This document shows, piece after piece, positions 32,187-46,484 of a stretch of 64,000 bases of DNA. The stretch lies in the NCBI RefSeq assembly GCF_052857255.1, contig NC_135502.1:185687806-185751805 (forward strand), read 5' to 3'. The notes under the pieces were generated by a model. That model searched no databases. It was given only the letters and a program-made list of their open reading frames with translations, and was not told the DNA's origin. Numbering within the stretch: position 1 is the stretch's first letter; each line of letters starts with the position of its first letter. The stretch comes from Amblyomma americanum. Its lineage: Eukaryota; Arthropoda; Arachnida; Ixodida; Ixodidae. The position numbers and the translations under genes were made by a program.

Positions 32187-35100
32187 GAGATGACGTTCAG
32201 GAAATATATCATATTTTTAGTTGAGATTGTTGGTTTTGTTATACCAGGCTGCTTTGCTCATGAGAACGCCTGGATTCCCGACCACGACGTGAAAGCACTA
32301 AACAGACGTAACTCCGAGAGTTACGACGCTACAAGGAACATCGAGCAACACGGCATCAGCCCCTGTGGGAACAGTCCACCGCTGTCCCCGGCCCTCGGAG
32401 TAACTGGGAGCCGCTGCGACATCGAAGTCAAACTTTTTTAAACAGAGTTAAGCTCCGTTCATCGCAATAGCGCATGGTGGCACCGTGAGCGAGATGACGT
32501 TGAGGAAATATATCATATTTCAGTTTAAATTGTTGGTTTTGTTATACCAGGCTGCATTGCTCATGAGAACGCCTGGATTACCGACAGCGACCTGAAAACG
32601 CTGCAAATATGTAACTCCGAGAGTTACGATGCTACAAGGTACATCGAACAACACGGCATCAGCCCCTGTGGGAACAGTCCACCGCTCTGCACGGCCATCG
32701 GAGTAACATGGGAGCCGCGGCGACATCGACGTCAAACTGCTTTAAAAAGAATCACGCTGCGTTCATCGAAACGGGGAATATTGGCGCCGTGAGCGAGATG
32801 ACTTTGAGGAACTATTTCGTCTTTTTGGTCCAGATTGTTGGTTTTGTTCTACCTTGCTGCAGTGCTCATGAGAACGCCTGGACTACCGACAGCGACCTGA
32901 AAACGCTGAACAGATGTAACTCCGAGTGTTACGATGCTACAAGGAACATCGAGCAACATGGCATCAGCCCATGTGGGAACAGTCCACCGCTCTGCACTGC
33001 CATCGGAGTAACATGGGAGCCGCTGCGACATCGATGTCAAACTGCTTTAAAAAGAATCACGCTGCGTTCATCGAAACGGGAAATATTGGCGCCGTGAGCG
33101 AGATGACATTCAGGAACTATTTCGTCTTTTTGGTTCAGATTGTTGGTTTTGTTCTACCTTGCTGCATTGCTCATGAGACCGCCTGGATTACCGACAGCTA
33201 CCTGAAAACGCTGAACAGATGTAACTCCGAGAGTTACGATGCTACAAGGAACATCGAGCAACACGGCATCAGCCCCTCGGAGTAACACGGGAGCAGCTGC
33301 GACATCGACGTCAAACTGCTTTAAACGGAGTCAGCTCCGTTCATCGGAAAGGGGCATGGTGGCACCGTGAGCGAGATGACGTTGATTAAATATTTTGTAT
33401 TTTTAATTCAGATTCTTGGTTTTGTAATACCTGGCTGCATTGCTCATGAGAACGCCTGGATTCCCGGCCACGACCTGAAAACACTAAACAGACAACTCCG
33501 AGAGATACGATGCTACAAGGAACATCGAGCAACACACCATCAGCCCCTGTGGGAAAAGCCCACCGCTGTCCCCGGCCCTCGGAGTAACCCGGGAGCCGCT
33601 GCGACATCGATGTCAAACAGCTTTAAACAGAGTCACACTCCCTCCATCGGAACGGCGAATGGTGGCACCGTAAGCGAGATGACGTTGAGGAACTATTTCG
33701 TCTTCTTGGTTCAGATTGTTGGTTTTGTTCTACCTGGCTGCATTGCTCGTGAGCACGCCTGGATTACCGACAGCAACCTGAAAACGCTGCACAGATGTAA
33801 CTCCGAGAGTTACAATTCTACAAGGAACATCGAGCAACACGGCATCAGCCCCTGTGGGAACAGTCCACCGCTCTGCACGGCCATCGGAGTAACATGGGAG
33901 GCGCTGCGACATCGACGTCAAACTGCTTTAAAAAGAATCACGCTGCGTTCATCGAAACGGAGAATATTTTCGCCGTGAGCGAGATGACTTTGAGGAACTA
34001 TTTCGTCTTTTTGGTTCAGATTGTTGGTTTTGTTCTACCTTGCTGCATTGCTCATGAGACCGCCTGGATTACCGAGAGCTACCTGAAAACGTTGAACAGA
34101 TGTAACTCCGAGAGTTACGATGCTACAAGGAACATCGAGCAACACGGCATCAGCCCCTGTGGGAACAGTCCACCGCCCTCCACAGACCTCGGAGTAACAT
34201 GGGAGCCGCTGCGACATCGACGTAAAGCTGCTTTGAACAGAGTCACGCTCCGTTCATCGGAACGGGGCATGGTGGCACCGTGAGCGAGATGACGTTGAGG
34301 AAATATATCATATTTTTAGTTGAGATTGTTGGCTTTGTTATACCAGGCTGCATTGCTCATGAGAACGCCTGGATTCCCGACCACGACCTGAAAACACTAA
34401 ACAGACGTAACTCCGAGAGTTACGACGCTACAAGGAACATCGAGCAACACGGCATCAGCCCCAGTGGGAACAGTCCACCGCTGTCCCCGGCCCTCGGAGT
34501 AACTGGGAGCCGCTGCGACATCAAAGTCAAACTTCTTTAAACAGAGTTAAGCTCCGTTCATCGCAACAGTGCATGGTGGCACCGTGAGCGAGATGACGTT
34601 GAGGAAATATATCATATTTTTAGTTGAGAGTGTTGGTTTTGTTATACCAGGCTGCATTGCTCATGAGAACGCCTGGATTACCGACAGCGACCTGAAAACG
34701 CTGCAAAGATGTAACTCCGAGAGTTACGATGCTACAAGGTACATCGAACAACACGGCATCAGCCCCTGTGAGAACAGTCCCCCGCTCTGCACGGCCATCG
34801 GAGTAACATGGGAGCCGCTGCGACGTCGACGTCAAACTGCTTTAAAAAGAATCACGCTGCGCTCATCGAAACGGGGAATATTGGCGCCGTGAGCGAGATG
34901 ACTTTGAGGAACTATTTCGTCTTTTTGGTTCTGATTGTTGGTTTTTTTCTACCTTGCTGCAGTGCTCATGAGAACGCCTGGATTACCGACAGCGACCTGA
35001 AAACCCTGCACAGATGTAACTCCGTGAGTTACGATGCTACAAGGAACATCGAGCAACACGGCATCAGCCCCTGTGTGAACAGTCCACCGCTCTGCACGGC

Positions 35101-38100
35101 AATCGGAGCAACATGGGAGCCGCTGCGACATCGCGGTCAAACTGCTTTAAAAAGAATCACGCTGCGTTCATCGAAACGGGGAATATTGGCGCCGTGAGCA
35201 AGATGACTTTGAGGAACTATTTCGTCTTTTTGGCTCAGATTGTTGGTTTTGTTCCACCTTGCAGCGTTGCTCACGAGACCGCCTGGATTTCCGACAGCTA
35301 CCTGAAAATGCTGAACAGATGTATCTCCGAGAGTTACGATGCTACAAGGAACATCGAGCAACACGGCATCAGCCCCTGTGGGAACAGTCCACTGTTCTGA
35401 ACTGCCATCGGAGTAACATGGGAGCCGCTGCGACATCGACGTCAAACTGCTTTAAACAGAGTCACGCTCCGTTCATCGGAACGGGGCATGGTGGTGACTT
35501 GAGCGAGATGACGTTGAGGAACTATTTCGTCTTTTTCGTTCAGATTGTTGGTTTTGTTCCACCTGGCTGCATTGCTCACGAGAACGCCTCTATTACCCAC
35601 AGCTACCTGAAAACGCTGAACAGATGTAACTCCGAGAGTTACGATGCTACAAGCAACATCGAGCAACACGGCATCAGCCCCGTCGGGAACAGTCCACCGT
35701 TCTGAACTGCCATCGGAGTAACATGGGAGCCGCTGCGACATCGATGTCAAACTGCTTTAAAAAGAATCACGCTGCGTTCATCGAAACGGGGAATATTGGC
35801 GCCGTGAGCGAGATGACTTTCAGGAACTATTTCGTCTTTTTGGTTGAGATTGTTGGTTTTGTTCTACCTTGCTGCATTGCTCATGAGACCGCCTGGATTC
35901 CCGACCACGACCTGAAAGCACTAAACAGACGTAACTCCGAGAGTAACGATGCTACAAGGAACATCGAGCAACACGGCATCAGCCCCTGTGGGAACAGTCC
36001 ACCGCTGTCCCCGGCCCTCGGAGTAACACGGGAGCAGCTGCGACATCGACGTCAAGCTGCGTTGAACAGAGTCACGCTCCGTTCATCGGAACGAGGCGTG
36101 GTGGCCCCGTGAACGAGATGACGTTGAGGAACTGTTTCGTTTTTTTGGTTCAAATTGTTGATTTTGTTCTACCTGGCTGCATTGATCACGAGAACGCCTA
36201 GATTACCGACAGCGAACTGAAAACGCTGCACAGATGTAATACCGAGAGTTACAATGCTACAAGGAACATCGAGCAACACGGCATCAGCCTCTGTGGGAAC
36301 AGTTCTCGGAGTAACATGGGAGCCGCTGCGACATCGACGTCGAACTGCTTTAAACAGAGTCACGCTCCGTTCATCGGAACGGGGCATTGTGGCGCCTTGA
36401 GCGAAATGAAGTTGAGCAACTATTTCGTCTTTTTGGTTCACATTGTTGGTTTTTTTCTAAATGGCTGCGTTACTCACGAGAACGCCTGGACTACCGACAG
36501 CTACCTGAAAACGCTGAACAGATGTAACTCCGAGTGTTACGATGCTACAAGGAACATCAAACAACACGGCATCAGCCCATGTGGGAACAGTCCACCGCTC
36601 TGCACTGCCATCGGAGTAACATGGGAGCCGCTGCGACATCGATGTCAAACTGCTTTAAAAAGAATCACGCTGCGTTCATCGAAACGGGGTACATTGGCGC
36701 CGTGAGCGAGATGACGTTCACTAACTATTTCGTCTTTTTGGTTCAGATTGTTGGTTTTGTTCTACCTTTCTGCATTGCTCATGAGACCGGCTGGATTACC
36801 GACAGCTATCTGAAAACGTTGAACAGATGTAACTCCGAGAGTTACGATGCTACAAGGAACATCGAGCAACACGGCATCAGCCCCTGTGGGAACAGTCAAC
36901 CGCTGTGCACGGCCCTCGGAGTAACACGAGAGCAGCTGCGACATCGACGTCAAACTGCTTTAAACGGAGGCACGCTCCGTTCATCGGAACGGGGCATGGT
37001 GGCAGCGTGACCGAGATGACGTTGAGGAACTATTCCGTCTTTTTGGTTAAGATTGTTGGTTTTGTTCTGCCTGGCTGCATTGCTCATGAGAACGCCTGGA
37101 TTCCCGACCACGACCTAAAAACACTAAACAGACGTAACTCCGAGAGATACGATGCTACAAGGAACATCGAGCAACACGCAATCAGCCCCTGTGGGAACAG
37201 CCCACCGCTGTCCCCGGCCCTCGGAGTAACCCGGGAGCCGCTGCGACATCGACGTCAAACAGCTTCAAACAGAGTTAAGCTCCGTTCATCGGAACGGGGA
37301 ATGGTGGTGACTTGAGCGAGATGACGTTGAGGAACTAATTCGTCTTTTTGGTTCAGATTGTTGGTTTTGTTCCACCTTGCTGCGTTGCTCATGAGACAGC
37401 CTGGATTACCGACAGCGACCTGAAAACGCTGCACAGATGTAACTCCGAGAGTTACGATGCTACAAGGTACATCGAGCAACACGGCATCAGCCCCTGTGGG
37501 AACAGTCTACCGCTCTTCACGGCCGTCGGAGTAACATGGGAGCCGCTGCGACATCGATGTCAAACTGCTTTAAAAAGAATCACGCTGCGTTCATCGAAAC
37601 GGGGAATATTGGCGCCGTGAGCGGGATGACTTTGAGGAACTATTTCGTCTTTTTGGTTCACATTGTTGGTTTTGTTCTACCTTGATGCATTGCTCATGAG
37701 ACCGCCTCGATTACCGACAGCTACCTGAAAACCCTGCACAGATGTAACTCCGAGAGTTACGATGCTACAAGGAACATCGAGCAACACGGCATCAGCCCCT
37801 GTGGGAACAGTCAACCGCTCTGCACGGCCATCGGAGCAACATGGGAGCCGCTGCGACATCGAGGTCAAACTGCTTTGAACACAGTCACGCTCCGTTCATC
37901 GGAACGATGCGTGGTGTCCCCGTGAACGAGATGACGTTGAGGAACTGTTTCGTTTTTTTTTGGTTCAAATTGTTGATTTTGTTCTACCTGGCTGCATTGA
38001 TCACGAGAACGCCTAGATTACCGACAGCGAACTGAAAACGCTGAACAGATGTAATACCGAGAGGTAAAATGCTGCAAGAAACATCGAGCAACACGGCATC

Positions 38101-39339
38101 AGCCTCTGTGGGAACAGTTCTCGGAGTAACATGGGAGCCGCTGCGACATCGACGTCGAACTGCTTTAAACAAAGTCACGCTCCGTTCATCGGAACGGGGC
38201 ATGGTGGCGCCGTGAGCGAAATGACGTTGAGCAACTATTTCGTCTTTTTGGTTCACATTGTTGGTTTTGTTCTACCTGGCTGCATTACTCACGAGAACGC
38301 CTGGACTACCGACAGCGACCTGAAAACGCTGAACAGATGTAACTCCGAGTGTTACGATGCTACAAGGAACATCGAGCAACACGGCATCAGCCCATGTGGG
38401 AACAGACCACCGCTCTGCACTGTCATCGGAGTAACATGGGAGCCGCTGCGACACCGATGTCAAACTGCTTTAAAAAGAATCACGCTGCGTTCATCGAAAC
38501 GGGGAATATTGGCGCCGTGAGCGAGATGACTTTCAGGAACTATTTCGTCTTTTTGGTTCAGATTGTTGGTTTTGTTCTACCTTGCTGCATTGCTCATGAG
38601 AACGCCTGGATTACCGACAGCGACCTGAAAACCCTGCACAGATGTAACTCCGAGAGTTACGATGCTACAAGGAACATCGAGCAACACGGCATCAGCCCCT
38701 GTGGGAACAGTCAACCGCTCTGCACGGCCATCGGAGCAACATGGGAGCCGCTGCGACATCGAGGTCAAACTGCTTTAAAAAGAATCACGCTGCGTTCATC
38801 GAAACAGGGAATATTGGCGCCGTGAGCAAGATGACTTTGAGGAACTATTTCGTCTTTTTGGTTCTGATTGTTGGTTTTGTTCCACCTTGCTGCGTTGCTC
38901 ACGAGACCGCCTGGATTACCGACAGCTACCTGAAAATGCTGAACAGATGTATCTCCGAGAGTTACGATGCTACAAGGAACATCGAGCAACACGGCATCAG
39001 CCCCTGTGGGAACAGTCCACCGCTCTGCCCGGCCATCGGAGTAACATGGGAGCCGCTGCGACATCGACGTCAAACTGCTTTAAACAGAGTCAAGCTCCGT
39101 TCAACGGAACGGGGCATGGTGGCGACTTGAGCGAGATGACGTTGAGGAACTGTATCATATTTTTAGTTGAGTTTTTTGGTTTTGTTATACCAGGCTGCAT
39201 TGTTCATGAGAACGCCTGGATTCCCGACCACGACCTGAAAGCACTAAACAGATGTAACTCCGAGTGTTACGATGCTACAAGGAACATCGAGCAACACGGC
39301 ACCAGCCCATGCGGGAACAGTCCACCGCTCTGCACTGCC

Positions 39340-41167
39340 ATCGGAGTAACATGGGAGCCGCTGCGACATCGATGTCCAACTGCTTTAAAAACAATCACGC
39401 TGCGTTCATCGAAACGGGGAATATTGGCGCCGTGAGCGAGATGACTTTCAGGAACTATTTCGTCTTTTCGGTTCAGATTGTTGGTTTTGTTCTACCTTGC
39501 TGCACTGCTCATGAGACCGCCTGGATTACCGACAGCTACCTGAAAACGCTGAACAGATGTAACTCCGAGAGTTACGATGCTACAAGGAACATCGAGCAGC
39601 ACGGCATCAGCCCCTGTGGGAACAGTCAACCGCTGTGCGCGGCCCTTGGAGTAACACGGGAGCAGCTGCGACATCGACGTCAAACTGCTTTAAACGGAGT
39701 CAGCTCCGTTCATCGGAACGGGGCATTGTGGCAGCGTGACCGAGATGACGTTGAGGAACTATTCCGTCTTTTTGGTTAAGATGGTTGGTTTTGTTCTACC
39801 TGGCTGCATTGCTCATGAGAACTACTGGATTACCGATAGCTGCTTGAGAACGCTGAACAGATGCAACTCTGAGAGTTACGATGCTACAAGGAACATCGAG
39901 CAACACGGCATCAGCCCCGGCGGGAACAGTCCACCGCCCTCCACAGCCCTCGGAGTAACATGGGAGCCACTGCGACATCGACGTAAAGCTGCTTTGAAAA
40001 GAGTCACGCTCCGTTCATCGGAACGGGGCATGGTGGCACCGTGAGCGAGATGACGTTGAGGAAATATATCATATTTTTAGTTGAGATTGTTGGTTTTGTT
40101 ATACCAGGCTGCATTGCTCATGAGAACGCCTGGATTCCCAACCACGAACTGAAAACACTAAACAGACGTAACTCCGAGAGATACGACGCTACAAGGAACA
40201 TCGAGCAACACGGCATCAGCCCCTGTGGGAACAGTCCACCGCTGTCCCCGGCCCTCGGAGTAACTGGGAGCCGCTGCGACATCGAAGTCAAACTGCTTTA
40301 AACAGAGTTAAGCTCCGTTAATCGGAACGGCGCATGGTGGCGACTTGAGCGAGATGACGTTGAGGAACTAATTCGTCTTTTTGGTTCAGATTGTTGGTTT
40401 TGTTCTACCTGGCTGCATTGCTAATGAGAACCCCTGGATTACCGACAGCGACCTGAAAACGCTGCAAAGATGTAACTCCGAGAGTTACGATGCTACAAGG
40501 AACATCGAGCAACACGGCATCAGTCCCGGCAGGAACAGTCCACCGCTCTCCACAGCCCTCGGAGTAACATGGGAGCCGTTGCGACATCGACGTCAAACTG
40601 CTTTAAAAAGAATCACGCTGCGTTCATCGAAACGGGGAATATTGGCGCCGTGAGCGAGATGACTTTCAGGAACTATTTCGTCTTTTTGGTTCAGATTGTT
40701 GGTTTTGTTCTACCTTGCTGCATTGCTCATGAGACCGCCTGGATTACCGACAGCTACCTGAAAACGCTGAACAGATGTAACTCCGAGAGTTACGATGCTA
40801 CAAGGAACATCGAGCAACACGGCATCAGCCCCTGTGGGAACAGTCCACCACTCTGCACGGCAATCGGAGCAACATGGGAGCCGCTGCGACATCGAGGTCA
40901 AACTGCTTTAAAAAGAATCACGCTGCGTTCATCGAAACGGGGAATATTGGCGCCGTGAGCGAGATGACTTTGAGGAACTATTTCGTCTTTTTGGTTCATA
41001 TTGTTGGTTTTGTTCTACCTTGCTGCATTGCTCATGAGACCGCCTGGATTACCGACAGCGACCTGAAAACGCTGAACAGATGTAACTCCGAGAGTTACGA
41101 TGCTACAAGGAACATCAAGCAACACGGCATCAGCCCCTGTGGGAACAGTCCACCGTTCTGAACTGCC
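39340..41167. repeat. Six-monomer satellite duplication, first 1,828-bp copy
   Basis: Landmarks such as GATGTCCAACTGCTTTAAAAAC (39,372; 41,200) and TGACCGAGATGACGTTGAGG (39,737; 41,565) recur at exactly 1,828 bp. The left edge lies in the conserved CTGCCATCGGAGTAACATGG stretch, so it is approximate. Confidence 0.85.
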
Positions 41168-42866
41168 ATCGGAGTAACATGGGAGCCGCTGCGACATCGA
41201 TGTCCAACTGCTTTAAAAACAATCACGCTGCGTTCATCGAAACGGGGAATATTGGCGCCGTGAGCGAGATGACTTTCAGGAACTATTTCGTCTTTTCGGT
41301 TCAGATTGTTGGTTTTGTTCTACCTTGCTGCATTGCTCATGAGACCGCCTGGATTACCGACAGCTACCTGAAAACGCTGAACAGATGTAACTCCGAGAGT
41401 TACGATGCTACAAGGAACATCGAGCAGCACGGCATCAGCCCCTGTGGGAACAGTCAACCGCTGTGCGCGGCCCTTGGAGTAACACGGGAGCAGCTGCGAC
41501 ATCGACGTCAAACTGCTTTAAACGGAGTCAGCTCCGTTCATCGGAACGGGGCATTGTGGCAGCGTGACCGAGATGACGTTGAGGAACTATTCCGTCTTTT
41601 TGGTTAAGATGGTTGGTTTTGTTCTACCTGGCTGCATTGCTCATGAGAACTACTGGATTACCGATAGCTGCTTGAGAACGCTGAACAGATGCAACTCTGA
41701 GAGTTACGATGCTACAAGGAACATCGAGCAACACGGCATCAGCCCCGGCGGGAACAGTCCACCGCCCTCCACAGCCCTCGGAGTAACATGGGAGCCACTG
41801 CGACATCGACGTAAAGCTGCTTTGAAAAGAGTCACGCTCCGTTCATCGGAACGGGGCATGGTGGCACCGTGAGCGAGATGACGTTGAGGAAATATATCAT
41901 ATTTTTAGTTGAGATTGTTGGTTTTGTTATACCAGGCTGCATTGCTCATGAGAACGCCTGGATTCCCAACCACGAACTGAAAACACTAAACAGACGTAAC
42001 TCCGAGAGATACGACGCTACAAGGAACATCGAGCAACACGGCATCAGCCCCTGTGGGAACAGTCCACCGCTGTCCCCGGCCCTCGGAGTAACTGGGAGCC
42101 GCTGCGACATCGAAGTCAAACTGCTTTAAACAGAGTTAAGCTCCGTTAATCGGAACGGCGCATGGTGGCGACTTGAGCGAGATGACGTTGAGGAACTAAT
42201 TCGTCTTTTTGGTTCAGATTGTTGGTTTTGTTCTACCTGGCTGCATTGCTAATGAGAACCCCTGGATTACCGACAGCGACCTGAAAACGCTGCAAAGATG
42301 TAACTCCGAGAGTTACGATGCTACAAGGAACATCGAGCAACACGGCATCAGTCCCGGCAGGAACAGTCCACCGCTCTCCACAGCCCTCGGAGTAACATGG
42401 GAGCCGTTGCGACATCGACGTCAAACTGCTTTAAAAAGAATCACGCTGCGTTCATCGAAACGGGGAATATTGGCGCCGTGAGCGAGATGACTTTCAGGAA
42501 CTATTTCGTCTTTTTGGTTCAGATTGTTGGTTTTGTTCTACCTTGCTGCATTGCTCATGAGACCGCCTGGATTACCGACAGCTACCTGAAAACGCTGAAC
42601 AGATGTAACTCCGAGAGTTACGATGCTACAAGGAACATCGAGCAACACGGCATCAGCCCCTGTGGGAACAGTCCACCACTCTGCACGGCAATCGGAGCAA
42701 CATGGGAGCCGCTGCGACATCGAGGTCAAACTGCTTTAAAAAGAATCACGCTGCGTTCATCGAAACGGGGAATATTGGCGCCGTGAGCGAGATGACTTTG
42801 AGGAACTATTTCGTCTTTTTGGTTCATATTGTTGGTTTTGTTCTACCTTGCTGCATTGCTCATGAG
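41168..42866. repeat. Six-monomer satellite duplication, second copy (shortened)
   Basis: Matches the preceding copy up to about 42,866, where the sequence switches within a monomer (CATGAGACAGCCTGG) to the series also seen near 1,050. At least one substitution separates the copies (GCTGCACTGC at 39,505 against GCTGCATTGC). Confidence 0.83.
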
Positions 42867-45566
42867 ACAGCCTGGATAACCGACAGCTACCTGAAAACGC
42901 TGAACAGATGTAACTCCGAGAGTTACGATGCTACAAGGAACATCGAGCAACACGGCATAAGCCCCTGTGGGAACAGTCAACCGCTGTGCACGGCACTCGG
43001 AGTAACACGGGAGCAGCTGCGACATCGACGTCAAACTGCTTTAAACGGAGTCACGCTCCGTTCATCGGAACGGGCCATGGTGGCACTGTGAGCGAGATGA
43101 CGTTGAGGAACTGTATCACATTTTTAGTTGAGATTTTTGGTTTTGTTATACCAGGCTGCATTGTTCATGAGAACGCCTGGATTCCTGACCACGACCTGAA
43201 AGCACTAAACAGACGTAACTCCGAGAGTTACGATGCTACAAGGAACATCGAGCAACACGGCATCAGCCCCTGTGGGAACAGTCCACCGCTGTCCCCGGCC
43301 CTCGGAGTAACTGGGAGCCGCTGCGACATCGAAGTCAAACTTCTTTAAACAGAGTTAAGCTCCGTTCATCGCAACAGCGCATGGTGGCACCGTGAGCGAG
43401 ATGACGTTGAGGAAATATATCATATTTTTAGTTGAGATTTTTGGTTTTGTTCTACCTTGCTGCATTGCTCATGAGACCGCCTGGATTACCGACAGCTACC
43501 TGAAAATGCTGAACAGATGTAACTCCGAGAGTTACGATGCTACAAGGAACATCGAGCAACACGGCATCAGCCCCTGTGGGAACAGTCAACCGCTGTGCAC
43601 GGCCCTCGGAGTAACACGGGAGCAGCTGCGAAACATCGACGTCAAGCTGCTTTGAACAGAGTCACGCTCCGTTCATCGGAACGAGGCGTGGTGGCCCCAT
43701 GAACGAGATGACGTTGAGGAACTGTTTCGTTTTTTTTGGTTCAAATTGTTGATTTTGTCCTACCTGGCTGCATTGATCACGAGAACGCCTAGATTACCGA
43801 CAGCGAACTGAAAACGTTGAACAGATGTAATACCGAGAGTTACAATGCTACAAGGAACATCGAGCAACACGGCATCAGCCTCTGTGGGAACAGTTCTCGG
43901 AGTAACATGGGAGCCGCTGCGACATCGACGTCGAACTGCTTTAAACAGAGTCACGCTCCGTTCATCGGAACGGGGCATGGTGGCGCCGTGAGCGAAATGA
44001 CGCTGAGCAACAATTTCGTCTTTTTGGTTCACATTGTTGGTTTTGTTCTACCTGGCTGCATTACTCACGAGAACGCCTGGACTACCGACAGCGACCTGAA
44101 AACGCTGAACAGATGTAACTACGAGTGTTACGATGCTACAAGGAACATCGAGCAACCCGGCATCAGCCCATGTGGGAACAGTCCACCGCTCTGCACTGCC
44201 ATCGGAGTAACATGGGAGCCGCTGCGACATCGATGTCAAACTGCTTTAAAAAGAATCACGCTGCGTTCATCGAAACGGGAAATATTGGCGCCGTGAGCGA
44301 GATGACTTTTAGGAACTATTTCGTCTTTTTGGTTCAGATTGTTGGTTTTGTTCTACCTTGCTGCATTGCTCATGAGACCGCCTGGATTACCGACAGCTAC
44401 CTGAAAACGCTGAACAGATGTAACTCCGAGAGTTACGATGCTACAAGGAACATCGAGCAACACGGCATCAGCCCCTGTGGGAACAGTCAACCGCTGTGCA
44501 CGGCCCTCGGAGTAACACGGGAGCAGCTGCGACATCGACGTCAAACTGCTTTAAACGGAGTCAGCTCCGTTCATTGGAACGGGGCATGGTGGCACCGTGA
44601 CCGAGATGACGTTGATTAAATATTTTGTATTTTTAATTCAGATTCTTGGTTTTGTAATACCTGGCTGCATTGCTCATGAGAACGCCTGGATTCCCGACCA
44701 CGACCTGAAAACACTAAACAGACGTAACTCCGAGAGATACGACGCTACAAGGAACATCGAGCAACACGCCATCAGCCCCTGTGGGAACAGCCCACCGCTG
44801 TCCCCGGCCCTCGGAGTAACCCGGGAGCCGCTGCGACATCGACGTCAAACAGCTTTAAACAGAGTCACACTCCCTCCATCGGAACGGGGAATGGTGGCAC
44901 CGTAAGCGAGATGACGTTGAGGAACTATTTCGTCTTCTTGGTTCAGATTGTTGGTTTTGTTCTACCTGGCTGCATTGCTCGTGAGCATGCCTGGATTACC
45001 GACAGCAACCTGAAAACGCTGCACAGATGTAACTCCGAGAGTTACGATTCTACAAGGAACATCGAGCAACACGGCATCAGCCCCTGTGGGAACAGTCCAC
45101 CGCTCTGCACGGCCATCGGAGTTACATGGGAGGCGCTGCGACATCGACCTCAAACTGCTTTAAAAAGAATCACGCTGCGTTCATCGAAACGGAGAATATT
45201 TTCGCAGTGAGCGAGATGACTTTGAGGAACTATTTCGTCATTTTGGTTCAGATTGTTGGTTTTGTTCTACCTTGCTGCATTGCTCATGAGACCGCCTGGA
45301 TTACCGAGAGCTACCTCAAAACGTTGAACAGATGTAACTCCGAGAGTTACGATGCTACAAGGAACATCGAGCAACACGGCATCAGCCCGTGTGGGAACAG
45401 TCCACCGCCCTCCATAGCCCTCGGAGTAACATGGGAGCCGCTGCGACATCGACGTAAAGCTGCTTTGAACAGAGTCACGCTCCGTTCATCGGAACGGGGC
45501 CTGGTGGCACCGTGAGCGAGATGACGTTGAGGAAATATATCATATTTTTAGTTGAGATTGTTGGTT

Positions 45567-45877
45567 CATCATCATCATCATCATTTATTGAACCCTTAAA
45601 GATCCCGTCTGGGACATTACATAAGGGGGGGGGGGGGAAGACAGTGATGTGAAACGGTCACACAAAGGCATGTAAGCATAAAAAAGCAAAAAAACAGGAA
45701 TAACAAGTTTGACGTGAAATTAGCGTCAGATGATTCAAATAGAACAGAATATACATGGAAAAGCAGTAAAAAAAAGTACGAAAATAAATAAGTGGGAAAA
45801 CACTTGTGGGGGGGGGGGGGGGTGTCACAATAACACAAGCAGTTCAAATTGCACGCAGAGCATCGCGAGGGAAGCAG
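45567..45877 (-). other. LINE copy 3 3' untranslated region and tail
   Basis: Same organisation as the other copies; the C tracts are 13 and 15 long (G on the plus strand, near 45,625 and 45,808). AATAAA and the GAT-repeat tail are unchanged. Confidence 0.8.
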
Positions 45878-46484
45878 CTATAGTTGGATCAAGTGGTCTG
45901 TTATTAGCTGCCTAAATCTGGTGGGATTAGTTTCGATGACAACGGTTTCAGGATGATTGTTCCATTCCTCTATGGCGATGGGAAGGAAAGATTTGTTGAA
46001 AGCGTTGGATGAACCATGCAACCGCTGAATGCTGAGGGAGTTGAATAATCGGCGAGATGAGCGTAAGGGAGTGGATAACAAAGTCTGGCGTAGTGCGGGG
46101 AAGATAAAGTATAGTTTGTGGAAAAGACAAAGAATTGATACTTTTCTGCGGAATGCTAATGGTTCAAGGCCGAGAGACGATTTTAGGTTGGTAACGCTGT
46201 GTCGAGACGAATACTGCGATGTTATGAAGCGCGCTGCCCGATTCTGGATAGCTTCTAGCAGTTGTATTAAGTAGACCTGGTGAGGGTTTCATATTGCTGA
46301 GGCATATTCCATTTTAGCGCGAATGAATGTTTCGTATGCTTGTTGTCTGATTGGTGCAGGGGACATTGATAGTGATCTTCGGATAAAGCCAAGAGCTCTG
46401 GAAGTACTTGCGAAAGTTTGATAATGTGATCTGACCATGTTAATTTGTTAGTTATTTCGACGCCAAGGTACCTGTAAGAATTTG
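45878..46484 (-). pseudogene. LINE copy 3 ORF2 C-terminal tail, out of frame
   Basis: RT thumb and C-terminal remnant like that of copy 1: frameshift from ORF2 near 46,485, one-base loss near 46,411 and the shared TGA at 46,289-46,291. Confidence 0.8.

Larger units (their letters stand above)
32187..45566. repeat. Satellite block 4
   Basis: About 44 monomers between the LTR element and LINE copy 3. It starts with the right GAGAT duplication inside a monomer. The first 3 kb matches 60.8-62.9 kb (offset 28,619-28,621). The middle has the most divergent monomers of the window, with more private substitutions near 35-38 kb. The part from 39.34 to 42.87 kb is a 1,828-bp tandem duplication. From about 42.87 kb to the LINE it matches 1.05-3.75 kb (offset 41,811-41,812). 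One monomer near 33,281 has an internal deletion (CAGCCCCTCGGAGTAAC junction). No gene is seen. Confidence 0.94.
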
